Source: an uncultured Porphyromonadaceae bacterium
GTDB lineage: Bacteria > Bacteroidota > Bacteroidia > Bacteroidales > Muribaculaceae
Assembly (NCBI GenBank): GCA_947575235.1
Contig: CANPMT010000010.1
Location: forward strand, 1 to 63,405
DNA: 63,405 bases
Direction of reading: 5' to 3'
Below, one piece after another: positions 16,126 through 25,272 of the stretch; position 1 is the stretch's first letter, and each line of letters begins with the position of its first letter. Position numbers and translations under genes: made by a program. Under the pieces are notes generated by a model. It was not told where the DNA came from, ran no database searches, and saw only the letters and a program-made list of their open reading frames with translations.

Positions 16126-18297
16126 ATGGATTTCCAGATTACATCACAATATCAACCCACCGGCGACCAGCCTGAAGCTATTCAGGAACTCTCAAACGGT
16201 GTTTTGTCGGGAGCTCCCCACCAGACTCTTCTCGGTGTTACGGGTTCCGGCAAAACATTCACTATGGCAAATGTAATTCAGGAGGTGAAACGCCCCACCC
16301 TTATCCTTTCCCATAACAAAACTTTGGCTGCACAGTTATATTCAGAGTTTAAAAACTTCTTTCCCGATAATTCTGTACAGTATTTTGTAAGTTATTACGA
16401 TTATTATCAGCCGGAAGCCTACATTCCTTCCTCCGATAAATATATCGAGAAGGATCTGATGATTAATGACCAGATCGAGAAACTGCGTCTTTCCACAGTG
16501 TCATCTCTCCTCTCGGGCAGGCGTGACATAATTGTTGTGTCGAGCGTAAGCTGTATTTACGGTATGGGCAACCCCGACGATTTCTCCCAAAATGTAATCT
16601 CTATTAATATAGGTGAGAGAATATCAAGGAATGCTTTTTTAAGAAAACTCGTTGATTCACTATATTCACGTTCGGAAGTTGAGCTTAATTCCGGACAGTT
16701 CCGCGTCAAGGGTGACACCGTTGATATAATGCTTTCGTTCGAGAATATACAGTTGCGTGTTTTGTTCTGGGGTGATGAAATCGAGAAAATTCAAACCATC
16801 GACCCGGTCAATGGTCTGGTGCTCTCCAATCTTGAGGGATTTAAGATTTATCCGGCCAACATCTTCGTCACCACCAAGGAGAGGATGGCTTCGGCTATCG
16901 ACCAGATAGCCGTTGACCTCGGCGCCCAATGCGACTTCTTTGCAAAAGAGGGTAAGATGTTGGAGGCCGACCGTTTGCGTGAACGTGTCACTTATGACCT
17001 TGAAATGATGAAGGAATTAGGTCATTGTGCCGGAATTGAGAATTATTCCCGTTATTTCGATGGCCGGGAACCCGGAATGCGTCCGTTCTGTCTTCTTGAT
17101 TATTTCCCTAAGGATTTCCTTACCATAATTGACGAGAGTCATGTCACTCTGCCACAGATCAGGGGCATGAACGGTGGTGACCTCTCCCGAAAGATGAATC
17201 TTGTGGAATATGGTTTCCGATTACCGGCAGCTATCGACAACCGCCCGCTGAAATTTGATGAGTTCGAGCAACTTACGCCTCAGACCATATATGTAAGCGC
17301 CACACCTGGCGATTATGAACTTATGCAGACAGAGGGTATTTTTGTGGAACAGGTGATTCGTCCTACCGGTCTGCTTGACCCGGAAATTGAGATTCGCCCC
17401 ACAATGAATCAGATTGACGACCTCATGGAGCAGATTCAGCAGAGAATTGAGGCTGGGGAGCGAACTCTTGTCACTACCCTCACCAAACGTATGGCTGAGG
17501 AACTTGACGAACACCTCCGTAAATGGGGTGTGTCAAGCGCGTATATCCATAGTGATGTAGATACCCTTGAGCGCATACGGATTCTCGAGGATCTGCGCGA
17601 AGGCGTGTATGACGTTCTTATAGGCGTGAATTTGCTCCGCGAGGGTCTTGACCTTCCTCAGGTGAGTCTTGTTGCAATTCTTGATGCCGACAAGGAGGGA
17701 TTCCTGCGCAATCACAGGTCATTAACTCAGACAGCAGGTCGTGCCGCCCGAAATGTTCATGGCAAGGTGATTATGTATGCCGATAAAATCACCGACAGTA
17801 TGCAGCGTACGATTGATGAGACCGAGCGACGTCGTGCCAAACAGATGCTTTATAATGAGCAACATGGCATAACACCGACTCCGATTGTCAAAACCTCCTC
17901 TGCGCGTGAACTGATAAGTCTTTACAGTGGGGAGGATATGCAGGATGCCGAGCCACTTGCATCTTCACTCCGGAATGCATCGGCCGCTAAGGGAGCGGAT
18001 AAGAGAACTCCCGTTTCTCCTGTGGCCAAGAGAGCTGCCAAGAAGGGTAAGGCGTTGCCTCAACAGGCACCGCGTCCCTATATTGAGGAGGAGCATGAAC
18101 TTGGAATGGCAGCTGATCCGGTTATAGAATATATGTCGGTTAATGAACTTGAAGTAAGGATACAGAAAACGAATGCCGATATGATTGCGGCGGCACGTAA
18201 AACTGACTTCCTGGAGGCGGCCCGTCTGCGCGATGAGCTGCTCTCGCTTCAGGCATTGCTTGATGGCAAGAGAAAGGAGAGTGAAAATGAGAACTGA
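16126..18297 (+). CDS. uvrB: Excinuclease ABC subunit B
   Basis: 723 residues from the ATG at 16126 (MDFQITSQYQPTGDQPEAI); an in-frame ATG at 16111 would add five residues that do not match the family start. It is the damage-verifying helicase of nucleotide excision repair, loaded by UvrA and handing over to UvrC. Visible: Walker A GVTGSGKT at 37-44, the beta-hairpin text YYDYYQPEAYIP, the IIDESHVTLPQ box, TAGRAARN in motif VI, and a C-terminal UVR domain that contacts UvrC. A lysine- and alanine-rich linker of about 60 residues (near PVAKRAAKKGKAL) before the UVR domain is longer than in E. coli. It overlaps ygiQ by 11 nt. Confidence 0.97.
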   Translation: MDFQITSQYQPTGDQPEAIQELSNGVLSGAPHQTLLGVTGSGKTFTMANVIQEVKRPTLILSHNKTLAAQLYSEFKNFFPDNSVQYFVSYYDYYQPEAYIPSSDKYIEKDLMINDQIEKLRLSTVSSLLSGRRDIIVVSSVSCIYGMGNPDDFSQNVISINIGERISRNAFLRKLVDSLYSRSEVELNSGQFRVKGDTVDIMLSFENIQLRVLFWGDEIEKIQTIDPVNGLVLSNLEGFKIYPANIFVTTKERMASAIDQIAVDLGAQCDFFAKEGKMLEADRLRERVTYDLEMMKELGHCAGIENYSRYFDGREPGMRPFCLLDYFPKDFLTIIDESHVTLPQIRGMNGGDLSRKMNLVEYGFRLPAAIDNRPLKFDEFEQLTPQTIYVSATPGDYELMQTEGIFVEQVIRPTGLLDPEIEIRPTMNQIDDLMEQIQQRIEAGERTLVTTLTKRMAEELDEHLRKWGVSSAYIHSDVDTLERIRILEDLREGVYDVLIGVNLLREGLDLPQVSLVAILDADKEGFLRNHRSLTQTAGRAARNVHGKVIMYADKITDSMQRTIDETERRRAKQMLYNEQHGITPTPIVKTSSARELISLYSGEDMQDAEPLASSLRNASAAKGADKRTPVSPVAKRAAKKGKALPQQAPRPYIEEEHELGMAADPVIEYMSVNELEVRIQKTNADMIAAARKTDFLEAARLRDELLSLQALLDGKRKESENEN

Positions 18298-20338
18298 AAA
18301 TAACAAGAATATACAAAAGGAGACGTTGACATTTCCCCTTGCTCCGCGCGAGCTTTTCTTGCCAACTTCCAAGGAGGAGATGGAGAAATTGGGCTGGGAT
18401 CAGCCTGATGTGATTCTCTTTACAGGCGATGCGTATGTGGATCATCCATCTTTCGGAGCTGCCGTTATTGGCAGGACTCTCCAGAAATATGGTTATAAGG
18501 TGGCTATTGTGCCTCAGCCTAACTGGCGCGATGACCTGAGGGATTTCAAGAAATTGGGTAAGCCCAGACTCTTTTTCGGAGTGTCGGCCGGTGCGATGGA
18601 TTCGATGGTGAATCACTATACCGCAAATCGCCGTCTCCGCCATGACGATGCGTTCACAGCCGGTGGCCGACATGGGATGCGCCCTGACTATCCCACGATT
18701 GTCTATTCCGGAATTCTCAAGGAGCTCTTTCCGGATGTGCCTGTTATTGCAGGTGGTATCGAGGCTTCGTTAAGGAGAGTGTCGCATTATGATTATTGGG
18801 AAGACCGCCTGCGTCCATCCATACTTATTGATGCCCCGGCTGATATGATCAGTTATGGAATGGGTGAACGCACTGTCATAGAGATTGCCCGTCGCCTTGA
18901 GGCGGGAGAGAGGATTGCCGACATGACCGATCTGCCACAGACTGCTGTTATAACCGATGAATTGCCCGGTGATGGGGATATCGTGTTAGGCAGTTTTGAG
19001 GAGTGTCTGAAAAACAAGAAGGTTCAGGCTCTTAATTTCCGTCATGTAGAGGAGGAATCAAACCGCTATCATGGAAAGACGCTTTGGCAGAAGACCGGTG
19101 AGAAATGGGTGAAAATCAATCCTATGTATCCTCCTATGAAGATGGGCGAGATTGATGCTTCGTTCAATCTCCCCTATACCCGTCTGCCGCATCCACGCTA
19201 CAAAGGCAAGGTTATCCCCGCCTATGAGATGATTCGTCATTCCATCAATCTCCACAGAGGTTGTTTCGGAGGGTGCGCATTCTGCACAATCTCTGCACAT
19301 CAGGGAAAGTTTATCTCTTCGCGTTCAAAGGAGTCGATACTTGATGAGGCCCGTAAAGTGATTGGGATGGCAGATTTCAAGGGCTACATATCTGACCTTG
19401 GAGGTCCCTCGGCCAATATGTATGCCATGGGTGGATTTGACAAGAGTATCTGTGAGAAATGTGCGCGTCCCTCTTGTCTGCATCCTAAACCGTGTCCAAA
19501 CCTCAACAATGACCATTCGGCCCTCCTTGATATATATAGGAGTGTCGATGCGTTGCCTGGTGTAAAGAAGTCGTTTGTGGGAAGCGGTGTGCGGTATGAT
19601 CTTTCAATGGCACCGTCAAAGAATGAGAGAATAAATAAGGTGAACCAAAGCTACATGAAAGACCTTATCAAGAATCATGTGAGCGGACGTCTCAAGGTGG
19701 CGCCGGAACATACCTCCGACCGTGTGCTCGACTGCATGCGGAAGCCCTCATTCTCGTTATTCCGGAAATTCAAGACTATTTTTGACAACGTCAATAAGGA
19801 GTGCGGGCTCCGCCAGCAGCTCATCCCCTATTTCATCTCCTCTCACCCTGCCTGTCATGAGGAGGATATGGCTGAACTGGCTGTGATAACGAAGAACCTT
19901 GATTTTCATTTGGAGCAGGTGCAGGATTTCACACCCACTCCCATGACACTCGCAACTGAAATATATTATACCGGCTACCATCCATACACAGGTGAGAAGG
20001 TATTTACTGCACGCACGGAGAGAGAGAAACTCAACCAGAGGCAGTTCTTCTTCTGGTATAAGCCGGATGCACGTAAAGAGATTGTCGACTCCTTACGGCG
20101 TATAAACCGTCAGGATTTGATTGAAAGGTTATATGCCGGTAGCAAACCGAAATCATATAATCCAAATTTCACTCCTTATAATATAGGACGCACCATCCGC
20201 GATGATAAAAGAACGGCTCCCCAACAGGCAAAGAAAAAGAATAAAACTTCAGAAAACATTGAAGATTATTTGAATAAACCTGAGGGTAAGTCCGTTAGTA
20301 AATTAAGGAGAGAGAGGAAAGGATGGAAGTCGAGATAA
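18287..20338 (+). CDS. YgiQ-family radical SAM protein
   Basis: 683 residues from the ATG at 18287, which overlaps the uvrB stop by 11 nt; the frame is open to 18185 but that part lies in uvrB. An N-terminal UPF0313 domain (about 1-300) precedes a radical SAM core whose 4Fe-4S cysteines are Cys326, Cys330 and Cys333 in RGCFGGCAFC. A second cysteine group (CEKCARPSCLHPKPC) follows and may hold another cluster or metal. The C-terminus is basic. The reaction is unknown for the family; members are widespread and are thought to modify RNA, protein or small molecules. Cotranscription with uvrB suggests nothing certain. Confidence 0.9.
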   Translation: MRTENNKNIQKETLTFPLAPRELFLPTSKEEMEKLGWDQPDVILFTGDAYVDHPSFGAAVIGRTLQKYGYKVAIVPQPNWRDDLRDFKKLGKPRLFFGVSAGAMDSMVNHYTANRRLRHDDAFTAGGRHGMRPDYPTIVYSGILKELFPDVPVIAGGIEASLRRVSHYDYWEDRLRPSILIDAPADMISYGMGERTVIEIARRLEAGERIADMTDLPQTAVITDELPGDGDIVLGSFEECLKNKKVQALNFRHVEEESNRYHGKTLWQKTGEKWVKINPMYPPMKMGEIDASFNLPYTRLPHPRYKGKVIPAYEMIRHSINLHRGCFGGCAFCTISAHQGKFISSRSKESILDEARKVIGMADFKGYISDLGGPSANMYAMGGFDKSICEKCARPSCLHPKPCPNLNNDHSALLDIYRSVDALPGVKKSFVGSGVRYDLSMAPSKNERINKVNQSYMKDLIKNHVSGRLKVAPEHTSDRVLDCMRKPSFSLFRKFKTIFDNVNKECGLRQQLIPYFISSHPACHEEDMAELAVITKNLDFHLEQVQDFTPTPMTLATEIYYTGYHPYTGEKVFTARTEREKLNQRQFFFWYKPDARKEIVDSLRRINRQDLIERLYAGSKPKSYNPNFTPYNIGRTIRDDKRTAPQQAKKKNKTSENIEDYLNKPEGKSVSKLRRERKGWKSR

Positions 20339-20380
20339 CCACAATAAACACATAATACTAATTATCTTAACAGCTATTTT

Positions 20381-22489
20381 ATGAACAAATTCAAAATTGC
20401 TATGGGTGGCTTGATATTGCCGATAGCGTTGACAGGCTGTCAAGGAGGCAATCAATCATCAGAGAAGGTGATTGAGAAGCCTGAAGTCGAGATTACCGAC
20501 GGAATGCTTACACCGGAGGTGTTGGAGGCATTCGGAAGAATCTCCGAAGTAACGCCATCGCCCGACGGTACGCGTGTTATCTTCACCCTCGCTTACGAGG
20601 ATATCGAAGAGAATAAGGCTAATGCCGAAATCTATTCGATGGATGCCGACGGCAGCAACATGCAGCGCCTCACCACGACGGCTGCCTCTGAGTCTAATCT
20701 GCGTTGGCTCGACGGAGGGAAGAAGATTGCGTTTATCCGCAAAGATGACGATTCCCAGAAGCGTCAGATATTCGTGATGGCAGCTGACGGCTCTTCCGTA
20801 AAGAGAGTATCTCAGATTGAGAATGGCGTTGAATGTTTCGAAATCTCGCCCGATGGCTCCAAAATCGTATATGGCGCCCCTATCGCGGCTTTCAATAAAG
20901 ATGAGGAACTTTTCAAGGGTATCCCCAACACTACCGGCCGCGTGGTTGATGATCTCATGTATAAACATTGGGACGAATGGGTAACTGAGATTCCTCATCC
21001 CTTTGTGGCCGACTTCAGCGAGAGCGGTGTAAGCAATCCTGTCGACATCATGGAGGGGGAGCCGTTTGAATGCCCTATGCGTCCTTTCGGCGGAGCTGAG
21101 TCATTCGCATGGTCGCCCGATAGCAAGACACTTGTTTACGTATCCCGTAAACTTAAAGGTCAGGACTATGCTTTCTCTACCAACAGCAATCTCTATCTCT
21201 ATGACCTTGCAGCCAAGACTACTGTAAATCTTACTGAGGGTAACGACGGTTATGACACTGACCCGGTTTTCTCTCCTGACGGCAAGTCTCTCGCATGGCT
21301 TTCTATGAAGACTCCTAAGTTTGAGAGCGATAAGAAACGCCTCATGCTGATGGATATGGCTTCGAAAGAGAAACGCGACCTCACTGAGAATTGGGATTAC
21401 TGGCCCGAGCATATAGCATGGGCAAAGAATGGTGGCTCAATCTGGTTCTCAGGTTATTATCAGGGAGTTGAACCTATATTCAAAATTGATGTCAACACTT
21501 GTGCCATCGACACTGTGGCCATGGATATGTGCGATTTCGGCACAGTTATTCCCGTTGCCGACAATGCCGCCCTCACGCTCCGTCACTCAATGCGTTATCC
21601 TGACGATATCTGCCTTGTGAGAACTGACAGCAAGGAGGTGAAGCAGCTGACTGAGGTCAACAAAGATCTTCTCTCAAAACTTAAGATGGGTGAAGTGAGA
21701 AAGGTGCTCGTGCCCACAACGGATGGTAAGGAGATGACCACATGGGTTGTTCTTCCTCCGGATTTCGACCCCAATAAGAAGTATCCCGCGATTCTTTATT
21801 GCCAGGGTGGGCCTCAGCAGGCTGTAAGCCAGTTCTGGAGCTATCGTTGGAACTTCATGATAATGGCAGCTCATGGCTATATTGTCATTGCTCCCAACCG
21901 TAGAGGTCTCCCCGGCTTCGGCACAGAGTGGAACCGTCAGATTTCAGGTGACTACGGTGGCCAGAATATGCAGGATTATCTCGCGGCAGTCGATTACATG
22001 GCAAAGGAGCCCTATGTTGATGAGAAACATATCGGCGCTATCGGAGCAAGCTACGGAGGTTTCTCTGTTTACTGGCTCGCAGGTCATCATGAGGGAAGAT
22101 TCGCCGCGCTCATAGCCCATGCCGGAATCTTCAATGTCGAGGCCCAGTATCTTGAGACTGAGGAGATGTGGTTTGCCGATTTCGATCTCGGCGGTCCCTA
22201 CTGGGAGAAGGATAATGCCATTGCACAGCGCACTTATGCCAATTCACCTCATAAGTTCGTGAATAATTGGACCGCTCCTATCCTTGTGACTGTTGGTGAG
22301 CTTGACTACCGTATCCTCGCTTCGCAGGGTATGATGGCTTTCAACGCAGCCAAGATGCATGGCCTTGAGGCAGAGATGCTCGTGTTCCCCGATGAGAACC
22401 ATTGGATTCTCAAGCCGCAGAATGCTATTCTCTGGCAGCGTGTATTCTTCCGCTTCCTTGATAAATATCTTAAGGAGAACAAGCAGTAA
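20381..22489 (+). CDS. S9 peptidase, dipeptidyl-peptidase 5-like lipoprotein
   Basis: 702 residues. N-terminal signal with lipobox LTGC (Cys20), then a beta-propeller of PD40-type repeats (SPDGTRVIF, SPDGSKIVYG, SPDSKTLVYV, SPDGKSLAWL), then an alpha/beta-hydrolase domain. The catalytic triad is Ser557 in GASYGGFS, Asp642 in GELDYR and His674 in ENHW. From memory, the C-terminal domain closely resembles Porphyromonas gingivalis DPP5 (GGPQ...SQFWSYRWNF, NRRGLPGFG), which releases dipeptides in the periplasm for amino-acid uptake. The lipobox suggests membrane anchoring. It lies 42 nt after ygiQ and may be the last gene of that operon. Confidence 0.9.
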   Translation: MNKFKIAMGGLILPIALTGCQGGNQSSEKVIEKPEVEITDGMLTPEVLEAFGRISEVTPSPDGTRVIFTLAYEDIEENKANAEIYSMDADGSNMQRLTTTAASESNLRWLDGGKKIAFIRKDDDSQKRQIFVMAADGSSVKRVSQIENGVECFEISPDGSKIVYGAPIAAFNKDEELFKGIPNTTGRVVDDLMYKHWDEWVTEIPHPFVADFSESGVSNPVDIMEGEPFECPMRPFGGAESFAWSPDSKTLVYVSRKLKGQDYAFSTNSNLYLYDLAAKTTVNLTEGNDGYDTDPVFSPDGKSLAWLSMKTPKFESDKKRLMLMDMASKEKRDLTENWDYWPEHIAWAKNGGSIWFSGYYQGVEPIFKIDVNTCAIDTVAMDMCDFGTVIPVADNAALTLRHSMRYPDDICLVRTDSKEVKQLTEVNKDLLSKLKMGEVRKVLVPTTDGKEMTTWVVLPPDFDPNKKYPAILYCQGGPQQAVSQFWSYRWNFMIMAAHGYIVIAPNRRGLPGFGTEWNRQISGDYGGQNMQDYLAAVDYMAKEPYVDEKHIGAIGASYGGFSVYWLAGHHEGRFAALIAHAGIFNVEAQYLETEEMWFADFDLGGPYWEKDNAIAQRTYANSPHKFVNNWTAPILVTVGELDYRILASQGMMAFNAAKMHGLEAEMLVFPDENHWILKPQNAILWQRVFFRFLDKYLKENKQ

Positions 22490-22510
22490 TATCTTATAGC
22501 TGATACACAT

Positions 22511-22559
22511 AATGGTGGATAACCGGCGAGTGAGGCTCAACGGTTATCCACCATTTTTT
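22511..22559 (+). terminator. Terminator after DPP5
   Basis: AATGGTGGATAACCG (22511-22525) and CGGTTATCCACCATT (22541-22555), perfect 15-nt arms followed by TTTT. Confidence 0.9.
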
Positions 22560-22646
22560 ATCCGTCGTTCGCGTAAGCCTATACCTACTTCATGGTATTT
22601 TTAACAGAAATGCCCCGATTGATTTTTCTAACCTCTTATTTTAAGT

Positions 22647-22654
22647 TAATTTTG
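22647..22654 (+). promoter_or_regulatory. -7 element of feoAB
   Basis: TAATTTTG at 22647-22654. The -33 site 20 nt upstream reads TTTT (22623-22626). The leader would be about 85 nt and holds AGGTG/CACCT complementary segments near 22667-22687. Confidence 0.5.
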
Positions 22655-22712
22655 TACTTAATTTGGAGGTGATTTGGCTTGACACCTTTACGCCATATCA
22701 TTACTCCTTTAA

Positions 22713-22740
22713 GTTATAATTAACGATGAAAACATTATAA
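22713..22740 (+). promoter_or_regulatory. Inverted repeat before the feoAB start
   Basis: TTATAAT (22714-22720) and ATTATAA (22734-22740), 13 nt apart, end 3 nt before the ATG at 22744. The half-sites equal the halves of a PerR box but are spaced too far apart. A regulator site is possible but unproven. Confidence 0.25.
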
Positions 22741-22743
22741 ACA

Positions 22744-25188
22744 ATGAGGCTATCTGACCTTAAGCCGGGCGAAACCGGTGTCATAACCAAAATATTAGGA
22801 CACGGAGCTTTCAGAAAGCGTGTCATGGAGATGGGGTTTGTCAGAGGACGTGAAGTCACCATGATTCTAAACGCGCCTCTCCAGGACCCGATCAAGTACA
22901 GTCTGATGGACTATGAGGTTTCCTTGCGTCGCGCCGAGGCTCAGCTAATCGAGATTGTCCCTCTCGAGGAATGGGTGAAGGAGGAGGATAAGAAACTGAT
23001 GATTCATCCGGTCGATAACAATGATGAGGATGCTGTTGACGTGCGTAAAGACCGTATTATCAATATCGCGCTCGTGGGCAATCCTAACTGTGGAAAGACT
23101 TCTCTTTTCAACATTGTCTCCGGTTCGCATGAACGTGTTGGCAACTATGCCGGTGTTACAATCGGAGCCAAGGAGGGTTCAATGAAGTATAAAGGCTACA
23201 AATTCAATATTGTTGACCTTCCGGGCACTTACTCACTCTCGGCATATTCTCCCGAAGAGCTATATGTAATGAGGTATCTCAGGGAGGAGGTGCCCGATAT
23301 CATAGTCAACGTGGTGGTGGCCTCCAACCTGGAGCGTAACCTATACCTCACAACCGAGCTTATCGATATGAACCGCAGCATGGTGATTGCTCTCAATATG
23401 TATGACGAACTTGAGAAGAGCCATGCCAAGCTCGAATATGAGCAGTTAGGTAAAATGCTTGGTGTCCCTATCGTACCTACAAAGGCATCCTCCGGCTGGG
23501 GAATCGACAAACTGCTCGACACAATCATCGACGTGTATGAACTGAAGAATCCCGACACAAGGCATATCCATATCAAGATGCGCCCCGAGGTAGAGCAAGG
23601 TGTGACTGTGCTGAAGGATGAATTTAAGAAAGACCCTACAGTGTCGCAGAAATTCGCACCCCGCTATCTCGCCATAAAGATGCTTGAACGTGATCCGGAG
23701 GTTGAGCATCTTCTTCAGGACAGTCCTAACTATACCAAATGGTGTACGCTCCGCGATGAGGAGAACCAGCGTCTGGAGAAAGAATTGGGCGACGATGCAA
23801 ATTCGATTATCGCTTCCGAAAAGTATGGCTTTATCCAAGGAGCCCTGGCAGAGACCTTCGAAGGTGGAGAGAAACAGGAGGAGCAGTCAACCAAAATCAT
23901 TGATGCCTTTGTCACCAACAAACTGTTCGGTTTCCCAATCTTCCTTCTGGTGATGTGGCTCATGTTCTGGGCAACCTTCCAGATAGGTGCATACCCTATG
24001 GAATGGATTGAGAATCTCGTCAGCTGGATTTCTGTAGAGATTGGTAAGTATATGGCCGACGGACCGTTTAAGGATCTGCTCCTCGATGGCATAATCGGCG
24101 GTGTAGGTGGAGTTATCGTATTCCTTCCCAATATTCTGATTCTGTATGCTTTCATCTCATTTATGGAGGATTCCGGATATATGGCTCGAGTGGCATTTAT
24201 CATGGATAAGCTTATGCACAAGATGGGATTGCATGGCAAGTCGTTCATACCTCTCGTAATGGGATTCGGCTGTAATGTGCCGGCAATCATGTCAACTCGA
24301 ATCATAGAGAGCAAGTCAAGCCGTCTCATAACTATCCTTATCAATCCCTTTATCAGCTGCTCAGCAAGAATTCCGATTTACATTCTTCTGGCGGGGGCTT
24401 TCTTCCCCCATTATGGAGCCTGGGTATTTGTAGGCCTATATGTATTAGGTGTTATTGTGGCTGTAATTACAGCCAAGTGCCTGCGTAAATTCTGGTTCAA
24501 GGCTGACGAGACACCCTTTGTGATGGAACTTCCACCCTACCGCATACCTACTGTGAAAGCCACAATCAGAAACATGTGGACCAAGGCCAAGCAGTATCTT
24601 CAGAAAATGGGTGGCATAATTCTTGTAGCCTCCATTATTATATGGGCACTCTCCTACTTCCCCAGATATGAGTCGGCCGACGTTCCGGCCACATTCAAGG
24701 AGGCTGCTCTTGCGGATATGCCGGCGGAGACACTCGAAAGCAACAGCGAAGATGAGATTGATGAACTTATCACGAATGAGTATCAGCAGGAATATTCAAT
24801 ATTAGGCCATATTGGAAAGGCTGTTGAACCTGTGGTGCGCCCTATGGACTTCGATTGGAAAACCACTTGCTCACTCCTTGCAGGGTGTGCCGCCAAAGAG
24901 GTGGTAGTTTCAACTCTCGGTGTCCTTTATGTCGGCGATGATGACGCTGAACTTCTTTCCGAGCGACTTCAGACACCGTCCAGGATTACGGGGAAAGCAC
25001 CTTTCAATCAAGCCACGGCCTTGGCATTCATGGTGTTTGTGCTTCTCTACTTCCCCTGCATAGCCTCAATTACGGCTATAGTCAAGGAGACAGGTTCCTG
25101 GAAATATGGAGCATTCTCCGTGCTGTATAACACTGCATTAGCATGGATATTGGCTTTAGTTACTTACCATATAGCTATTCTGTTCTGA
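22744..25188 (+). CDS. feoB: Fused FeoA-FeoB ferrous iron transporter
   Basis: 814 residues. Residues 1-75 are a FeoA SH3-like domain (MRLSDLKPGETGVITKI, MGFVRGREV), normally a separate protein. The GTPase domain starts near residue 105: G1 GNPNCGKTS at 112-120, the G2 region VGNYAGVTI, G3 DLPGTYSLSAYSPEE and G4 LNMYDE. The remaining half has the FeoB gate helices, with FGCNVPAIMSTR and a second similar gate with SLLAGCAAKEVVVSTL. It imports Fe2+ across the inner membrane. The FeoA-FeoB fusion is common in Bacteroidales. It is transcribed alone and ends at the 34-bp palindrome shared with clpC. Regulation by the Fur protein in this window is plausible. Confidence 0.96.
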   Translation: MRLSDLKPGETGVITKILGHGAFRKRVMEMGFVRGREVTMILNAPLQDPIKYSLMDYEVSLRRAEAQLIEIVPLEEWVKEEDKKLMIHPVDNNDEDAVDVRKDRIINIALVGNPNCGKTSLFNIVSGSHERVGNYAGVTIGAKEGSMKYKGYKFNIVDLPGTYSLSAYSPEELYVMRYLREEVPDIIVNVVVASNLERNLYLTTELIDMNRSMVIALNMYDELEKSHAKLEYEQLGKMLGVPIVPTKASSGWGIDKLLDTIIDVYELKNPDTRHIHIKMRPEVEQGVTVLKDEFKKDPTVSQKFAPRYLAIKMLERDPEVEHLLQDSPNYTKWCTLRDEENQRLEKELGDDANSIIASEKYGFIQGALAETFEGGEKQEEQSTKIIDAFVTNKLFGFPIFLLVMWLMFWATFQIGAYPMEWIENLVSWISVEIGKYMADGPFKDLLLDGIIGGVGGVIVFLPNILILYAFISFMEDSGYMARVAFIMDKLMHKMGLHGKSFIPLVMGFGCNVPAIMSTRIIESKSSRLITILINPFISCSARIPIYILLAGAFFPHYGAWVFVGLYVLGVIVAVITAKCLRKFWFKADETPFVMELPPYRIPTVKATIRNMWTKAKQYLQKMGGIILVASIIIWALSYFPRYESADVPATFKEAALADMPAETLESNSEDEIDELITNEYQQEYSILGHIGKAVEPVVRPMDFDWKTTCSLLAGCAAKEVVVSTLGVLYVGDDDAELLSERLQTPSRITGKAPFNQATALAFMVFVLLYFPCIASITAIVKETGSWKYGAFSVLYNTALAWILALVTYHIAILF

Positions 25189-25191
25189 TCC

Positions 25192-25268
25192 AGATAACAT
25201 ATAATCAAATAGAGAGGGCGCAACCAAGTCTAACGGTTGCGCCCTCTCTATTTGATTATATGTTATCT
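25192..25268. terminator. Exceptionally long palindromic bidirectional terminator
   Basis: Perfect 34-nt arms, 25192-25225 and 25235-25268, with a 9-nt loop (aagtctaac). The stem top is GC-rich (GAGGGCGCAACC) and the base AT-rich. It begins 3 nt after the feoB stop and ends 4 nt before the clpC stop, filling the whole gap. Confidence 0.9.
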
Positions 25269-25272
25269 ACCT

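Noticed and set aside
23730..24344. 204-codon minus-strand open frame
   Set aside because: Antisense to the FeoB membrane domain; the hydrophobic look comes from the opposite strand.
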